From Wuchereria bancrofti (Eukaryota > Nematoda > Chromadorea > Rhabditida > Onchocercidae), in assembly GCA_005281725.1 (NCBI GenBank), contig SSBO01000012.1, positions 22,371,930 to 22,435,929 on the forward strand: a stretch of 64,000 bases of DNA. Direction: 5' to 3'. Each line of letters begins with the position of its first letter. Within the stretch, counting starts at the first letter, position 1. Under the pieces are notes generated by a model. It saw only the letters and a program-made list of their open reading frames with translations, did not search any database and was not told the DNA's origin. Made by a program: the position numbers and the translations under genes. Below are positions 25,801 through 43,561 of this stretch, piece after piece.

Positions 25801-28211
25801 AAAAAGTTTGTTTAATTATTTTCTCATTCAAAAATTCAAAAAATCTGTTTATTATTTATTATAAAGAATTTGTTTGTATCAAAAGTTTATTATAGATTAA
25901 TCAGAGTAATGATAACATTATCTAGTCTCATCTAGTAAAATAATTAAAAGATTAGATTTTTGAAATAAATTTATTTTTTATCAAATTCATGCAAAAAATC
26001 ATGCATATATCAATCAATGAAGTATTTCAAAAATTTTTAATGATAATGAAATTTAATAAAACTTTAACCATTTCATTATCATAAATAATTTATTAATTAA
26101 TGAGGTATTTTAAAAATAGAATGCAATGAAAATTTGAAAATTTTACATACTTTTCCAAAAATTTCAAATGCTCTGATTGTGCCATCATCACGATATGAGT
26201 TCTCAAATCGTTGTAAACCAATGCTATGAGAAAAGAAAAGAAAAAAAAAATATTATTAAAAATTAATTTATCATTTTATAAAAGAAAACTGAATTTAATA
26301 ATTAATAGAAATTAATCGAAAACTATATAAATATAATTATAAATGTGAAAATATTTCTGAAACGAATTCATTCGATGTTAGTGAATTTTTCATTTTGAAT
26401 AAAAGAAAGGGAAAATTTCAAATTTCACAGTAATAATCAAATGCATTTTCATGTATTTTTCAATTAAATAATAATAATTGGTCTAAAATTAGTTTATATT
26501 CATTCCTTTTATATATATTTAAATCTAATGTGAACTCAATATGGCATACAATGAAAATGGAAAACCGAAATGGAAAAAGGAAAACCGGTTTTTCATTAAA
26601 ATTTGGAATGGAAACGAATTATTGCATTGAATTTTTTTTCCTTTTTTTGACGTTAACTTAAAAAATTATTGAAGAAAAATATGCCAACATTCACTAATAA
26701 TAATAATCAATTATTATATTTTAAAATGTGGTAATTATCAATTGAAGTAATAAAGTGACTGAAAAAGGATAAAAATTTTTTAAATTTTATCAAATTTATA
26801 TTTCGTTTTATCAAATTTATACGANTATTGAAGAAAAATATGCCAACATTCACTAATAATAATAATCAATTATTATATTTTAAAATGTGGTAATTATCAA
26901 TTGAAGTAATAAAGTGACTGAAAAAGGATAAAAATTTTTTAAATTTTATCAAATTTATATTTCGTTTTATCAAATTTATACGATTGATCGATTCTACATC
27001 ATTAATTAATTAAACATTTCAATATTACACAGTACTTCTACTTTTCACTTTTTTTTTTTTTCAAATTGGAACAGAATAAATTTTGAAACGTAGTGCATTT
27101 CATTTGTTTAACTTATATGGAAGATAAAAATTAGAAATTGCATCAATAATTTTTAAAAATTTAAAAAGTTAGCTTAAAATATGAAACATTAAAATTTAAA
27201 AAGTATGCACCAAAATTTTAAAAATTAAATTCATGATTTGATTTAAATAGATAAAATTTTATACCAAAAAAAAAAGATATTTGAATCTGTTAGTAGATTA
27301 ATTAATCAGTATTAACCGTTACTGCACTAGTTTCATCAAAACACGTATTACACGTCATAAAACGTATGGGCAATTCCGCTTTTTTTTCATTACTAATACG
27401 TCAATTTTGCTTCAATGGATTTGTTATAAATTAAAATTTTCAATTCTTTAAAAATTTAATTAATAATTATTGCTATCTTTCGCTTAAAAAAAAAAGGAGG
27501 AAAAATGTTAAAAATGAATTTTAATCTGAATCATAATTTTAAATTTAAACTTTAAAACTTACCGAAGACCATCAAATTCAGCTTCACTTCCGTCAACTGT
27601 AATAACACGTGATCGTAAATAAGCCTTTGCAGAGCGAATATTCCTTTCCATTACAATAACTTTACCCCAAATTTGTTCTTCAATATTTGGAAGTTTTCGA
27701 TAAACTTCCAAAATATTATCCTTAAATCATTGGAATAGTACAATTTTAACTATTTAATTGTTTAATTGTTGATTAATAGAAATTTTTTTTAAAGCACATT
27801 TTCTAATTCAAACATTTATCTTTAAATTTTAACAAACTCAAATTTAATTCTAACATTTCAAAGATAATTTAGCTTAAAAAATTAAGTTAGTTCAAAAATT
27901 AATGATAACATTTCAAAGATAATTTAGCATAAAAAATTAAGTTAGTTCAAAAATTAATGATAACATTTCAAAGATAATTTAGCTTAAAAAATTAAGTTAG
28001 TTGAAAAATTAATGATAACATTTCAAAGATAATTTAGCTTAAAAAAATGAAATTAGTTTAAAAAAAAATTAAATTCTAAAACAATTTAACTTACTCGTTC
28101 AAATGAATCAATATTATTCCAATTTCGTGGAATTCCCAAAGTTGCATTAGTATTTTGACCGTTATTATTGTTCAAAAGACGTTCGATTAAAGTTGTACGA
28201 CAAAATGCCAT
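22863..28211 (-). CDS. MH2 (SMAD-like) domain protein, Expansion-family-like
   Basis: Exons, 5' to 3' on the minus strand: 28211-28095, 27720-27563, 26223-26151, 25417-25304, 24995-24894, 24280-24181, 23981-23795 and 23079-22863; 355 residues. Residues about 30-230 look like an MH2 domain: IWGKVIVMERNIRSAKAY, then FDGLRIGLQRFENSYRD, GVKMKIDDIGNLWLKC and SVFVSGILGE. No DNA-binding MH1 domain precedes it. From memory the closest pattern is Drosophila Expansion, an MH2-only protein of tracheal tube-size control; that family link is an inference. The last 120 residues are Ser/Thr-rich and probably disordered. The acceptor of the last exon (TTTCGAAG) is weak, but it keeps phase, whereas the TTTTAAAG 12 nt upstream would not. 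A further 5' exon cannot be excluded because no acceptor lies close to the ATG. Confidence 0.75.
24400..24850. repeat. Intronic tandem repeat, about 60-85 bp unit
   Basis: Six diverged copies carry AATCAAATAAATCATAAT, then ACTAAA(G)CATTTGAAATA and AATGTGATTTTATTTAAA. They fill the intron between the exons at 24181-24280 and 24894-24995. Confidence 0.75.
26667..26982. repeat. Exact direct duplication of about 157 bp around a single N
   Basis: The segment before the N at 26824 (from ATTGAAGAAAAATATGCC to TTTATACGA) recurs with no visible difference directly after it. It sits in an intron of the MH2 gene. Confidence 0.85.
27850..28070. repeat. Intronic tandem repeat, about 60 bp unit
   Basis: Four near-identical copies of a unit containing AACATTTCAAAGATAATTTA and GTTAGTT follow one another in the first intron of the MH2 gene. 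Confidence 0.75.
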
Positions 28212-31200
28212 CAATTTTTTTTTTCTTTCTTTCTTTATTCAGAAATAATATGATGAGATATAACTCTTCAATTTGAATTAATTTCAATTTAAACTAAATT
28301 TCAATTAATTTTTAATTTTCACGAATGTTTAATTTTACGCATAGTTTTTTAATTTCAGAAATAGCAATTTTTTTTTTTTTGAAAAAGACATATTACGAAT
28401 GTTATAAAAGTATTGGTGTAAAAGAAATGTTGCAAAATTTAAATAAAATAAACATATTTGTAAGTGGGAAATAAGTATAGATAAGTAATAACAGATTCAG
28501 TTAGTATTGGAAATGAAAAGAATAGAAAACCGGTATTCTTGATGATTTAAAATTTTGTAAATCCTGTTCAATGCTAGTAACGAATAATCCAATGATGTAA
28601 TTATATGACAAACATTGATAATTTAAAATTTCATATAATTGAAATATGGAATAAACAAAATTTACTAATAATATTTGCTATAAATAATATGCAAAGTAAA
28701 ATGATTTCGTACAAATTTTTTGTCTTTTTAAATCAAAATATATTTTGAAAGCATAAAAGCTTAAAAATTTAAAATATATTTTAATACGGATTAAAAAACG
28801 ATATGCTGGAAAAGAAATGAAATGTAAATTTAAATTTATTAATGCATTTTATATATTGATATTAGATAGAAATAAAATTTATTGCAATGATTGTAATAAT
28901 GGAACTAATTTCTTCTGTCAAATACAATAAATATTTTTCAAATAAAAATGGAAAAAAAAAAAAAAGAAATCAGCATAAATTAAATGAGATGAAAATAAGA
29001 AATGAATTTTAGGCGAAACAAACAGGAATTAATTCCGGAAAAAGTAAATCTACCAAATGGATTTGTATTGAATGAACAACAAAATTTATTATTTCAAAAA
29101 TATTTGAAGAAAATTTTTTTCCAGTTTTTCAAAATATATTTATTGCTTGAATAACAAATTAATGTCAATAATATTCGATGTTAATCATTAAATTTTTTGA
29201 GCTGTATCGCTCAGCTTCAAGTTTTGCATGAATTTATAAAATTAAATTGCAGTTATAATTTCTTGTAACAATCGACATATTACGATATTTTATGAAATAT
29301 TCAACTAGTATTTGAATTTGTTGTTTTATAAAATATTTGCACGAATGCATGCATGCATGCATGCTCTTTGTAAAAAATAAAATTTGCGTGAATGAATTAA
29401 ATTCAAATCAGAATGTTTATTGAAACGAATCAGTTTTTTCATTAAAAAAAACAGGGAAATAAAATTAATTGAATTAAAAGCATCTGAGTTTTTTTTTTTA
29501 AATTATTCAACTGGCATCGGAGTTCTGAGTTCCAATTAAGATATCTGAATTTGTTTTACATCTAAAATGTAACTGAAGCAATTATGCATTTGCATTCCAA
29601 AGAAAAAAGTAGTAAAATTAAAAAAAAAAGTTTTAGAAAACAGTTTTTGAGTCTTTTTATTATTATATTCTAGAAAATAATCTTAAATACAAAATTAATC
29701 GTAATAAATGACTCGAAGAGATCAGAATAGTATTTAATTAATTAAATATTTAAAAATTCCAAAATGCGAAGTTCAGGAAATGATTAAATTGAAGGCACAT
29801 AAATAGTAGATAAGTTAAAAATGCAAAGAAATTTAACATTTCTGCTTGGTAATAAATAATTTTTAAAATATTTGAAAAATTTTATCACATATATTATCAC
29901 CATCAATGTTATCATATCAAAATAGGAATTGAAAATGATAGGAATTGGAAGAGGGAAACATGTCTAATCGATGAAATGATTTAATATTTCATTTATTTAC
30001 TGACCTCTTTGAATTCTCAAAATACATCATTAATATAATCATCATAACAATTTGCAAATTATTATAAAAATTCCAATTTATGCAAAAAAAAACGAAAGGA
30101 AAAAAAAAAGGCGAAGAGATGATTGAACTTTTCTTCCATTAAATCAATAATTCCATTAAATAATTTCATTATTCTGCTACCAAAAAAAAAAAAAAAAACA
30201 AAACTCTATGCAAATTTTCCAAAAATTATTGCTTATCTAAAGATTTACAATTATTTTAGGAATTTTAACATTCATTTTGTTGATAGATTAAAAAAAAAAA
30301 CGATTTTAAATTAAAATATTAGTAATAATATCATCCGATTAAATCATTTCAAATATCTTATCGTATAGAAGATATTTTAAAAAGATTATCAAAAATGAAT
30401 TTACAGTGCAAAAATGACGTAAACCTTTTAAAAACTGTTAAGAGAAAATGATCTTTTTAAAAAATCATTTTTCTATAAAATGTCTGCTTAAGAAACATTT
30501 TTAAAAATTTCAATAAAACAGCAACAAAAAAAAAAAAAACGATAACACAAAAATATCAAAAATCTTTTTAATAGCACAATTCAAAATTTGATTATAGAAT
30601 TTTATAATTATTGGAGCACAAAATTTTTTTCAATCTTTTAAATTTTTCCTTTCGTTAACCTCAATATTTGCACTCTTTGCAAATTCATTTGAAAACAAAA
30701 GAAAAAAGAGGTGCAAAATGAAATTTTAATAAATTTAACTGAAAATGCTGAGCAGTTGTTGTGATATTTTCTACTTTAACTACGAAAAGATGAAAGATCA
30801 AAATACAAAAAAAGAAAAAAAGGCTGAATTATTTGTATAATAAAAGTAATTTGAAGAAATGTTTTGGAAGCAAAAATTTTTAAATGTTTATGCAAATGAA
30901 TGGTGAATGATTCAGAATTTAAGTAAAATGAGGTTAAAAGATTTTTCGTCTGAATATTTAAATGTGAAGAAATATAAAGGAAAAGACGAGAGTGATAGAT
31001 TATATAAAATTGCGCATCTATTGTAAATGGCATTTTAGGCATTTTTTTGCTCTGTTAAATTCAGTTCCAATGATGCATCACAATTCAATTTCTAATTTTA
31101 AATTTAAATTTAAATATTAAAATATTTAGCAAAAATATTTCATCGAATTATACAAAATGTCACGAAGTTTTTACTTTTTTTTTTGCTTTGAAAAACTAAC

Positions 31201-34200
31201 AATATTTTAGATGGTAAGGAAGAATATTTCAGTTTATTTTAATATATGCAAATTTGATAAAACAAATATTTTGATCAATTACAGTGTATTTTCCAATTCG
31301 TATTGATATTTGTGCATTAATTTTTGCATTAATTTGCATTAATTTTAAAATATACAAAAATGCATTAATTTTTAAATATACAAAAATGATTGATTTAAAT
31401 CGTTCTCTTCATTCATTCACATATTTAGTTGTTTACAAAAAAAAAAAAAAAAAAATTCACGTTTATATTTCAAAAATTATTTGCCAAAATTTCAAAAAAA
31501 TACTCTCTCATACTGACCAAACAATTTAACAGTTTATTTTCAACCTCAAAAAAAAAAAAAAAAAAAAATGAAAAGAGTTGAATTAAATTGAAATTGCTGC
31601 ACTCTGACGTTAAAATGAACCTTGCTGTAAATTCATCATCGATGATACATATCAGTTCGTAACTTTCCTTAACCCTTCCAATGTAATGAAAATCATCCAA
31701 TTAGACAAATATTTACAAATCATAAAATTTGCATAATTTATATGGCAAAATTTAATTAGGGATTTTTCTATTATTAACAGTTGATTAAATTGAGAGGTCA
31801 AAATTGAGCGCTAATTGAACTAAAATAAGATAACAATAAATGGTGGTGAAAGAAAAATGAATGAAAAAGGATGAAAGAGAAATAATTCAATTTAATAATG
31901 TTTGATGAAATTTTAAAAGTAATAAATTATCAAAATGAAATTGAAATTTCAATTATTTCTAATAAAAATGCAATGGTTATCCATCTTTCACCTTATTTTG
32001 ATCTAATATTATGTGTAATAAATTATTAGAAATTATTAATTTCACCTTGAAAATACATTATATATTTTAAGTGTAAACTTGAGCAGAATATAAAAATGAT
32101 AAAAATGAAAGAGAAGTGAATAAATTTGATAATTGTTAAGTTCTAAAAAAATAAAAATTTGAAATAAATGATATAATGAACTATTTATCAACAATCAAAT
32201 GCAATTTTTAATTATTAAAAGATAATTCAGAAAAAAAAAAAATAAAATTGAAGTCAATGCATAATTTTTAATTTAATAAAAACATGTAACACTTACATTA
32301 ATGCAATGTAAAATTTTTAGACTTTGATTTGTCGGATATTTATGAATTTAATTATAAGTTAAAAAGTAACATAATGAAAATTTGAACTTTTATGAGTGAA
32401 AATAAAAATTTTCCCATGATATTTGAAATTTTATTTCTAAAAAAATTTTAAGTTCCCTTATACTGTTACAGAATAACAAATGTATTTGAAGTTGAATATA
32501 ATAAATGGTTAAAGCAAATATTATTTAAAAATTATTATGAAAATGACACAATTTACATATATTATTAATTTTATAACAAACATTGAAAATATTTATTGAT
32601 AATAATACATAGAAATATTATAATAAAAACGAAGTTAAATTAATCTTTCCTATGGTCAATAGAATAATTTATTTGTTAGTTATCAACAAAGAAAAAAAAA
32701 AAACGAACCATTTTTTAATTTATTTCTTTAAAATATATTTTTTGCTTATTTTTTTTTATTCATTTCTTTACAATATATTTTTGAATAAAGAACATTGAGC
32801 AGCAAAATCATTTCTTTTTTTTTTTTTTTCAATTTTTTTCTCTCGTAATTCTCTCGTAAATAAATTCATGTTTTAATTGTTCAACCATGCAATATCAAAT
32901 TGATTTCCGTTTTTTTTTTTTTCAAAAAATTTTCAGTTGTCATTTTATAGCAATTTATGTGATAGCAAATAATGTTATATTATTGTAATCGTTATTTCAA
33001 GGTGAATATTTTTAATCAATTTTTTTTTTTTTTATCAATCAACAAAAAAAAAAAATTTTTTTTTTCGTTACCTAATAATTGATGTGTTTAATAACTTTAA
33101 CATTTCATTGTATTTCAACTTCATAGACAATCTTATTGTAATATTTTCATTCTGAGAAAAATTTAGTAATTAATAAACAAATTAATTAAAATGCTTAGTA
33201 TAGCTACAATAATTATGACTAATTTAAATTAAAATTGAAGTATTTTATTTGAGTGGAAATTAAAGGAATATTTTTCATTTATATATTGACGAAATAACTT
33301 GTTAGTATTATTTTGTTTAATGATTTGAAATGCAACAAAAAATTTTTTGTAAAATATCATTTTTTTTTTCAATTATCATAATTTACGAAATTGTTCTTTG
33401 CTAAATTTCTCACATATTAATTGCTTGGGTATCTTAATTGCCCAAACTTTGGGGAATATTTCCAATTACTTCCTATGTTAAAGTCATCATTGCTTTTTAA
33501 ATGTTAAATTATTCTAAAATTATTTAACACCAAATTTTTGATTAAAGCATCGTTGGAAATGGAAAAGATTATTATTCGTGGTGAAACATTTTAGGAAATG
33601 AACTGTTTAAATTCTATTAAATATTTCATTGAACGAAGAAAATTTCGTCGAAATTGTCATTTACTTAATTGAATTCAAAAAAAAAAAAAATAATCTCACA
33701 GTCAATTAAAAATTTAACTTTCCATTTTTAAATTGTGCAAATTGCTGGAATTAGAAAAAAAAGATGAGCAAACGTTTCCATTTTTCATCAATCAGATACA
33801 AAATATCCCTATCACTAACTAAATCGATAAATTACTTATTCAATTCATGGCTAAAAGTAAAGAGAGAAGTAGAAGTGCAAATCATAAAATTAATAAAATT
33901 ACAAATCAAATTAGTAATTATCATACAAAATTTTGAAACGTACATTTAAAAAATGATAAAAGTAACTGTAACTGATGTTATCAGTAATTAAAAATAAAAC
34001 GATCAAAATGAAAGTGAAAAATTCCTTTCCTCCATTATCCAATTTAGTTTATTAAATGTACAGTGGTCTTAAATGTCATCTAAAATTTCATATTTTCAAA
34101 ATTACCATTAAATTTAATTGAAAGTAATGTAAATATCGAACGAAAGAGCATGGTAAGATTAGAGAGCAACAGACTAATAAACATAAAATAAGTGAATATA

Positions 34201-35476
34201 TGGACAATGTGTAAGATAGAACACTCAATGATTGCAGACAGTAAGAGGAATGATAGAAAGAGTGTGTAAATGCGAAAGAGAAACAAAGACGTTGAGAACA
34301 TTTGCAATTTCATTTTAAAGTTTCATTTAGAGAGAAAAAAGAAATTTCACAATTAAAATTATTGAAATTATTAATGTACTACCAATTAAAAGAAAAGGAA
34401 AAATTTTACCTGAAAAAGTCAAATTGACGTCAATAAATGTTTACTTTTTCTACTTCAAACATTCAAATTTCATTTTTTTTTGTATTTAAAAAAAAAGAAA
34501 AATTATTGTATAATTTTAATTTAACAATAAAGAATAGCTTCCTGTCATAGTTTGCTACGACATTAGCTTAAGTGAACAAACAAATTTCACTCGTCAAAAT
34601 TTTCAAAATGTATGATGCATCATCATTTGTTGCTAAGTGAAATTTTCTTCTCTCGAATTGCATTGTGTCGAAAATTTTGTTTACTTTACGTATCAAAGGT
34701 AATTTGATCGAAAAATGAGCCAAAATGTGTCCTTTAGCTTAAGTTACATTTTTCAAGAAGGGAAAATTTTGAGAACCTAATAATAGTACCGAATTTCTCA
34801 TTGCTTATAAATACATTAAGAAGATTTATTTCATTATCAGTTCAAAAAGAGAAATTTTAATTTTGTGAAAAATGCTATAGATGCTTTTGAATGAAACGGA
34901 ATTTATGATATTTTATGACATTAAATTATCATAGATGTGACATTTTGAAATCTAAAATTATAGCAGCGAAGTAATTGCATTTAAGATAGTAATTATTAAG
35001 TTTTGAATTTGATTCTAAGCTTCCACTGTTTTCATCAAAGTTAAATTTTGAAATAAAAAAATTACCATTCCAAGTTTTGCAATCAAAAAAATTTTATAGT
35101 TTATCAATTTCTAGAAAGAGAAAAACCATTAAGGTAAAATGCGAAATTGAAATTACAATATAAATGAATTGAATAAAAATGTTTGCTTCAAACAAAATCA
35201 CAAAATTGCAAGCATAAAACAAATAAATGAAAAATAAATAACAAATAATTCCACATTGTGATAAACGATTGAAATGACAAAGATGAGCAATACAACAAAT
35301 TTAAAACAAAGAAAAATATCAATTAAATTGTCATTTATGATACAAAATTTCATGACAATTTTTCTTTCTTTGAATTTCAATTTGAATTTATTGTTCCTAT
35401 TCGAATTTGATAAGATTAATAAAATTAACACTATAATATTGTTTTCGCCTAATTGTTGCATTTAATTTAAACGGAT
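28212..35476. other. Large AT-rich intergenic region, no gene supported
   Basis: About 7 kb of very AT-rich DNA with many homopolymer runs. Short open frames here have no start or splice context and strongly biased composition. A (GCAT)n run lies at about 29344-29363. The left part should contain the promoter of the MH2 gene, and the right end is the 3' flank of the carboxypeptidase gene. Confidence 0.5.
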
Positions 35477-39024
<3,548 letters not shown>

Positions 39025-39045
39025 GATATATTTCACATCTGAAAT
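39025..39045 (-). promoter_or_regulatory. Putative spliced-leader acceptor with an AUG-UGA start-stop
   Basis: On the minus strand TTATTTCAG ends at 39039, 14 nt before the carboxypeptidase ATG. The very first bases after it read ATGTGA, an AUG immediately followed by a stop, ahead of the real start. Confidence 0.5.
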
Positions 39046-42000
39046 AATTATTAATAAATGATTGACAGTAGAAAATTGAATTGTTAAATTTTTTTTTTTT
39101 TTATAATAACGCTTTCATTAAATTTTACGACAAAATTTCTTCATATAATAATATTTTAAATAAAACTTAAAAGTATTCAAATAACAAAATATATTTCTTA
39201 TAAATGCTAAATAATACCGAAAGAATATCCAACTTTAGGTTTTTTCTTTTTTAAAAATATTACTATTTTTTAAAATAATTTTAAAATAAACCGAAATAAA
39301 ATTTAATTTCGGATTTTTTGAAAAGATCCATGTAATTTCATATTAATTTTATAGCATCATTAATGCTTTTCTATTCTTAATTATCATTAACATGAATTTA
39401 TCATGAATTACTTTGGGTGATATTTAATAAAAGTATGAGATATGACTTTTTTTTTTTTTAGAAAAAGAAATTAAAAGAAAGTAGAAAAAACAAAATATCG
39501 ATAAAAGTGCATTAGCTGAAATTGCTAAAAGCGTATGAAAAATTCTGATTAAAATTTATTCACAATAAAATGAATGACATTTGATCATTTGTGTTATTCA
39601 ATGAAATGAAATAAATATTAACAAATATAATAGCAAATAGTCTATGCAAATAACGAATACTTAATTATAACAAAAAAAAAAGAAAAAAAAATGAAATTTA
39701 ATTATTTACACGAACTTAAATATCGACTTCATTTCATATCGATACCATACCAATAATTAAATTAGTCTCTTTCAAGTAATACTTAGAAATGGAATTTTTC
39801 TTCCTACTTCTCATGTACTTTTAAGATCAATATCTAATCAATTTTTTAAATTTTAATACGAAAAACTCAATAGAAGATAGTTCAGCTTTTAATTAAAATA
39901 AAACGAAACTAAAAAAGAGAAAAACTTTGTAGTGATTTATTTGAATTGATAAGTTTTTCCTTAATTTTCTAATATTATCAATTGCAATGATAATTTTATC
40001 AAAAAACAAAATGCCAAATCTAAAAACATTTGGAAGGAAAAAAAAAACACCGAAAAGAAATAAAAGCTTTATCATAAACAGTAAAGAAATGCGGGGAATT
40101 TTTTTTTTTCTCTTCTTGAAAGCTGGAAAACATTTCCGAGTTTTTTAACATTTGAAATTAAATTTGAAGAATGAATCATGCATAAAATCGATAATAATTT
40201 TTAAGAAAATAACAACTGTCATTTAGAATAAACATTTTAAAAACAAAAATGGAAATTTATTAACTTTGAATTTGAATGAAACGAAGGAAAGATCATATTT
40301 TACTGATTTTTTATAGAATACTTATGCTATTTGATCTTATTTTTTTATTTTTTTTTTAGATAAAATTCAAAGAAATTAAAATTTGCTAAGAAAAAAATCG
40401 ATATAATTTTTACAGGAAATATAACATTTTCTATTTTACCGGATTATATATATCATTTAAAAAACTATTCCGTTTTTCTGAATAAGCCTAAATTTTCATA
40501 TAATGAAAGCATAAAAGTTATCGGTATGAATTTTTGATATTTCAAAAGTGTCTCCCAAAATATTGATCTTTGATTTTCTAAAACCGGAAATTTTGCTTAT
40601 ATGTTTTTTCCTGATCAGAGAGCATATTTCAAGCTGCTAACTTATTTATTCATGGTGCAATTTTTTTTTTTTTTTGAACTTATTCAAGAGAATAGTAATG
40701 CAAGAAGTGAAAACTTTTTCCAGAATATCACTGATCAATTCTTCCGGTTCATGCAACTATCAATTGCATTTTTTTTTTCCTGACGGAAGTTTAGCAACTA
40801 AGCGAAAATTGTTTATTTAATTAATCTCTTTTATAAATAATGACTTCTTAATTTATCAAATTTTAAAAATCGATTTTTTTTTTTGCTATCTGTTTGTTCT
40901 CATTTATGCTAATAACAATTTTAACTTCAGTGATAACAAAAGAAAATTATTCTTATCAAAAAAAAAGAGACTTCCGGGAAAAGTTTGATTTATTAAATTG
41001 GATCAAAGTATAATGATGATAAAATGATTCAGAAGAAGTTTGTTATTATTACAGAGAATTGATTTCGAAATATTTTAATGAGAAATGAATAATTAATTGA
41101 TAGCAAAAAAGAGCGAAATAATATTAATATGAGGAGATAAGCAAAGAACGAAATAATATTGGAAAATTATACAAATTAAAATTTGTGAATAATTTCTTAT
41201 GTAAGGTATATATAATTATTAGTGATAAGAATAATCATTTCTTAGTGAAAATTTTAATTGAAATTTAAATACGAATGAAAGAGAGAGTAATTTAGTATTT
41301 TATTACAATTATTCTCAGGTATAAACTCATTGATAAAATGAATAATGATGAAAAAAAAAAATAATACAAATTGCAAAAAAAAGAAACGAGCCAAAAATAG
41401 TCTTTGATCTTTAGTATCCAATTATACAATATTTCGGAATATAGTCGATGGTACTCCGGAATACAATTTGTATAGAAACATATAGGTATTAAATTATAGT
41501 ATTCCGGAATGCTTCTATATAGCTATCAAATTATAATATTCCGGAATACAATCTATATAATTGATAAATTATAATGAATTATAATTGATATAAGAAATTA
41601 CAAAATTTCCATTTAGTTATGAAACTAAATAGAAAAAAAANAAAAAAAATGAATTTGTTAGAATGAAAAATTTTACATAAATTAAAAATTTCATGTTCAT
41701 TCCGTTTTATAAATTACCTACAATGTTAATTAATTAAATGATGTAATTTTATTAGAACTGAAATAAATTTTAAAATCATATAAATTGTTAACTTTTTTGA
41801 AATTGTCACACAATTACATCAGTGGAAAAAAAAAAGAAATGGAAGAAATAAAATGAACCGAATAAAAGTTTAATTATTGAATAATTTATAAAAGTAAGAG
41901 AAATGTGATTCGTAAGAAAGAATAATCAAGAAAAGTAAGATAATAAAATATTACCAATTTTTAGATCAGAATATTATACTTATTGCTCTGTCAAAGTTTT

Positions 42001-42500
42001 ATGATCATAATAACCGTTAATGATTGTATCAAAATATTATTCACTTATTTCCATTAAATTGCTATCAATTGCTGATAAGATTATCAACGATTGATTGATT
42101 ATTTTGCTTCTTGGAATATTTGTTAAATAACTATTATTCTTTCCTTTCTTAACACAAATCATTCATTATCGTATGCTTGGAGAATAATAATTTTGCCAAT
42201 TAAATCTTAAATTTGCCAAAAAAAAAAAGAAAAGTTTCTGAACATTTCTGAACAATTTAATTTTGAATAAATGATATGCTAAGAAAATAGTGAAAATTTT
42301 AAACTTTTTTTATTTTAGTCATAATTGAAAAATAAGTTTTGACAAAATCGTTTATCCAAATTTTAAAGTCAATTCAAAAAATTAAAAGAAATTTTTATGG
42401 ACTGTTATGATAGAAATAACTATAATAAAGAGTAGAAATTTCTTTACGGATTTCATACTAAATTATTGAAATGAAAAGATTAAACAGAAAACATAGAAAA
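39046..42500. other. AT-rich intergenic region, no gene supported
   Basis: No exon with convincing splice context was found. Short repeats containing TATTCCGGAATAC occur at 41430-41560. A single N stands at 41641 inside an A run. Confidence 0.45.
41430..41560. repeat. Short repeats containing TATTCCGGAAT
   Basis: Four copies of (A/T)TTCCGGAATA-type palindromes are spaced 30-45 bp apart, with shared TATATA and AAATTATA flanks. Confidence 0.55.
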
Positions 42501-42501
42501 T

Positions 42502-43561
42502 CATTATCTAAAGTCGGAAATGATAAAAAGTATTATAATTGTAATTTGGCCAATATCTAAAGTAAGAAATGATAAAAAGTGTTGCAACGGTAATTTGGCC
42601 AATATTTAAAATAAGAAATGGTAAAGAGTGTTACAATAATAATTTGGACAATATCTAACTAGAAAATGATACTGTTATCAATGGTAATTTGGCCAATATC
42701 TAAAGTAAGAANNNNNNNNNNNNNNNNNNNNNNNNNNNNNNNNNNNNNNNNNNNNNNNNNNNNNNNNNNNNNNNNNNNNNNNNNNNNNNNNNNNNNNNNN
42801 NNNNNNNNNNNNNNNNNNNNNNNNNNNNNNNNNNNNNNNNNNNNNNNNNNNNNNNNNNNNNNNNNNNNNNNNNNNNNNNNNNNNNNNNNNNNNNNNNNNN
42901 NNNNNNNNNNNNNNNNNNNNNNNNNNNNNNNNNNNNNNNNNNNNNNNNNNNNNNNNNNNNNNNNNNNNNNNNNNNNNNNNNNNNNNNNNNNNNNNNNNNN
43001 NNNNNNNNNNNNNNNNNNNNNNNNNNNNNNNNNNNNNNNNNNNNNNNNNNNNNNNNNNNNNNNNNNNNNNNNNNNNNNNNNNNNCCAATATCTAAAGTAA
43101 GAAGTGATAAAGAGTGTTACAATGATAATTTGGCCAATATCTAACTAGGAAATGATAAAGACTGTTATCAATGGTAATTTGCGCCAATATCTAAAGTAAG
43201 AAATTATAAAAAATGTTGCAACGGTAATTTGGCCAATATCTAAAATAAGAAATGATAAAGACTGTTATCAATGGTAATTTGCGCCAATATCTAAAGTAAG
43301 AAATGATAAAGAGTGTTACAATGATAATTTGCGCCAATATCTAAAGTAAGAAATGATAAAGAGTGTTACAATGATAATTTGCGCCAATATCTAAAGTAAG
43401 AAATGATAAAGAGTGTTACAATGATAATTTGCGCCAATATCTAAAGTAAGAAATGATAAAGAGTGTTACAATGATAATTTGCGCCAATATCTAAAGTAAG
43501 AAATGATAAAGAGTGTTACAATGATAATTTGCGCCATTATCTAAAGTAAGAAATGATAAAG
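42502..43561. repeat. Satellite-like array, 50-bp unit, spanning an assembly gap
   Basis: The unit reads GCGCCAATATCTAAAGTAAG then AAATGATAAAGAGTGTTACA then ATGATAATTT. From 43281 on, copies are almost identical and exactly 50 bp apart; to the left they are more diverged, with GGCC replacing GCGCC. A run of 373 Ns (42712-43084) lies inside, so the true array length is unknown. Confidence 0.95.
42712..43084. other. Assembly gap (373 N)
   Basis: Unresolved bases inside the 50-bp tandem array, most likely a collapsed or unspanned part of it. Confidence 0.99.

Noticed and set aside
31590..31700. Minus-strand frame with MDDFHYIGRVKESYEL
   Set aside because: Protein-like composition, but it starts at TTG after an in-frame stop and has no acceptor; no partner exon was found.
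42666..43100. Open frames across the N gap
   Set aside because: Almost entirely undetermined bases.
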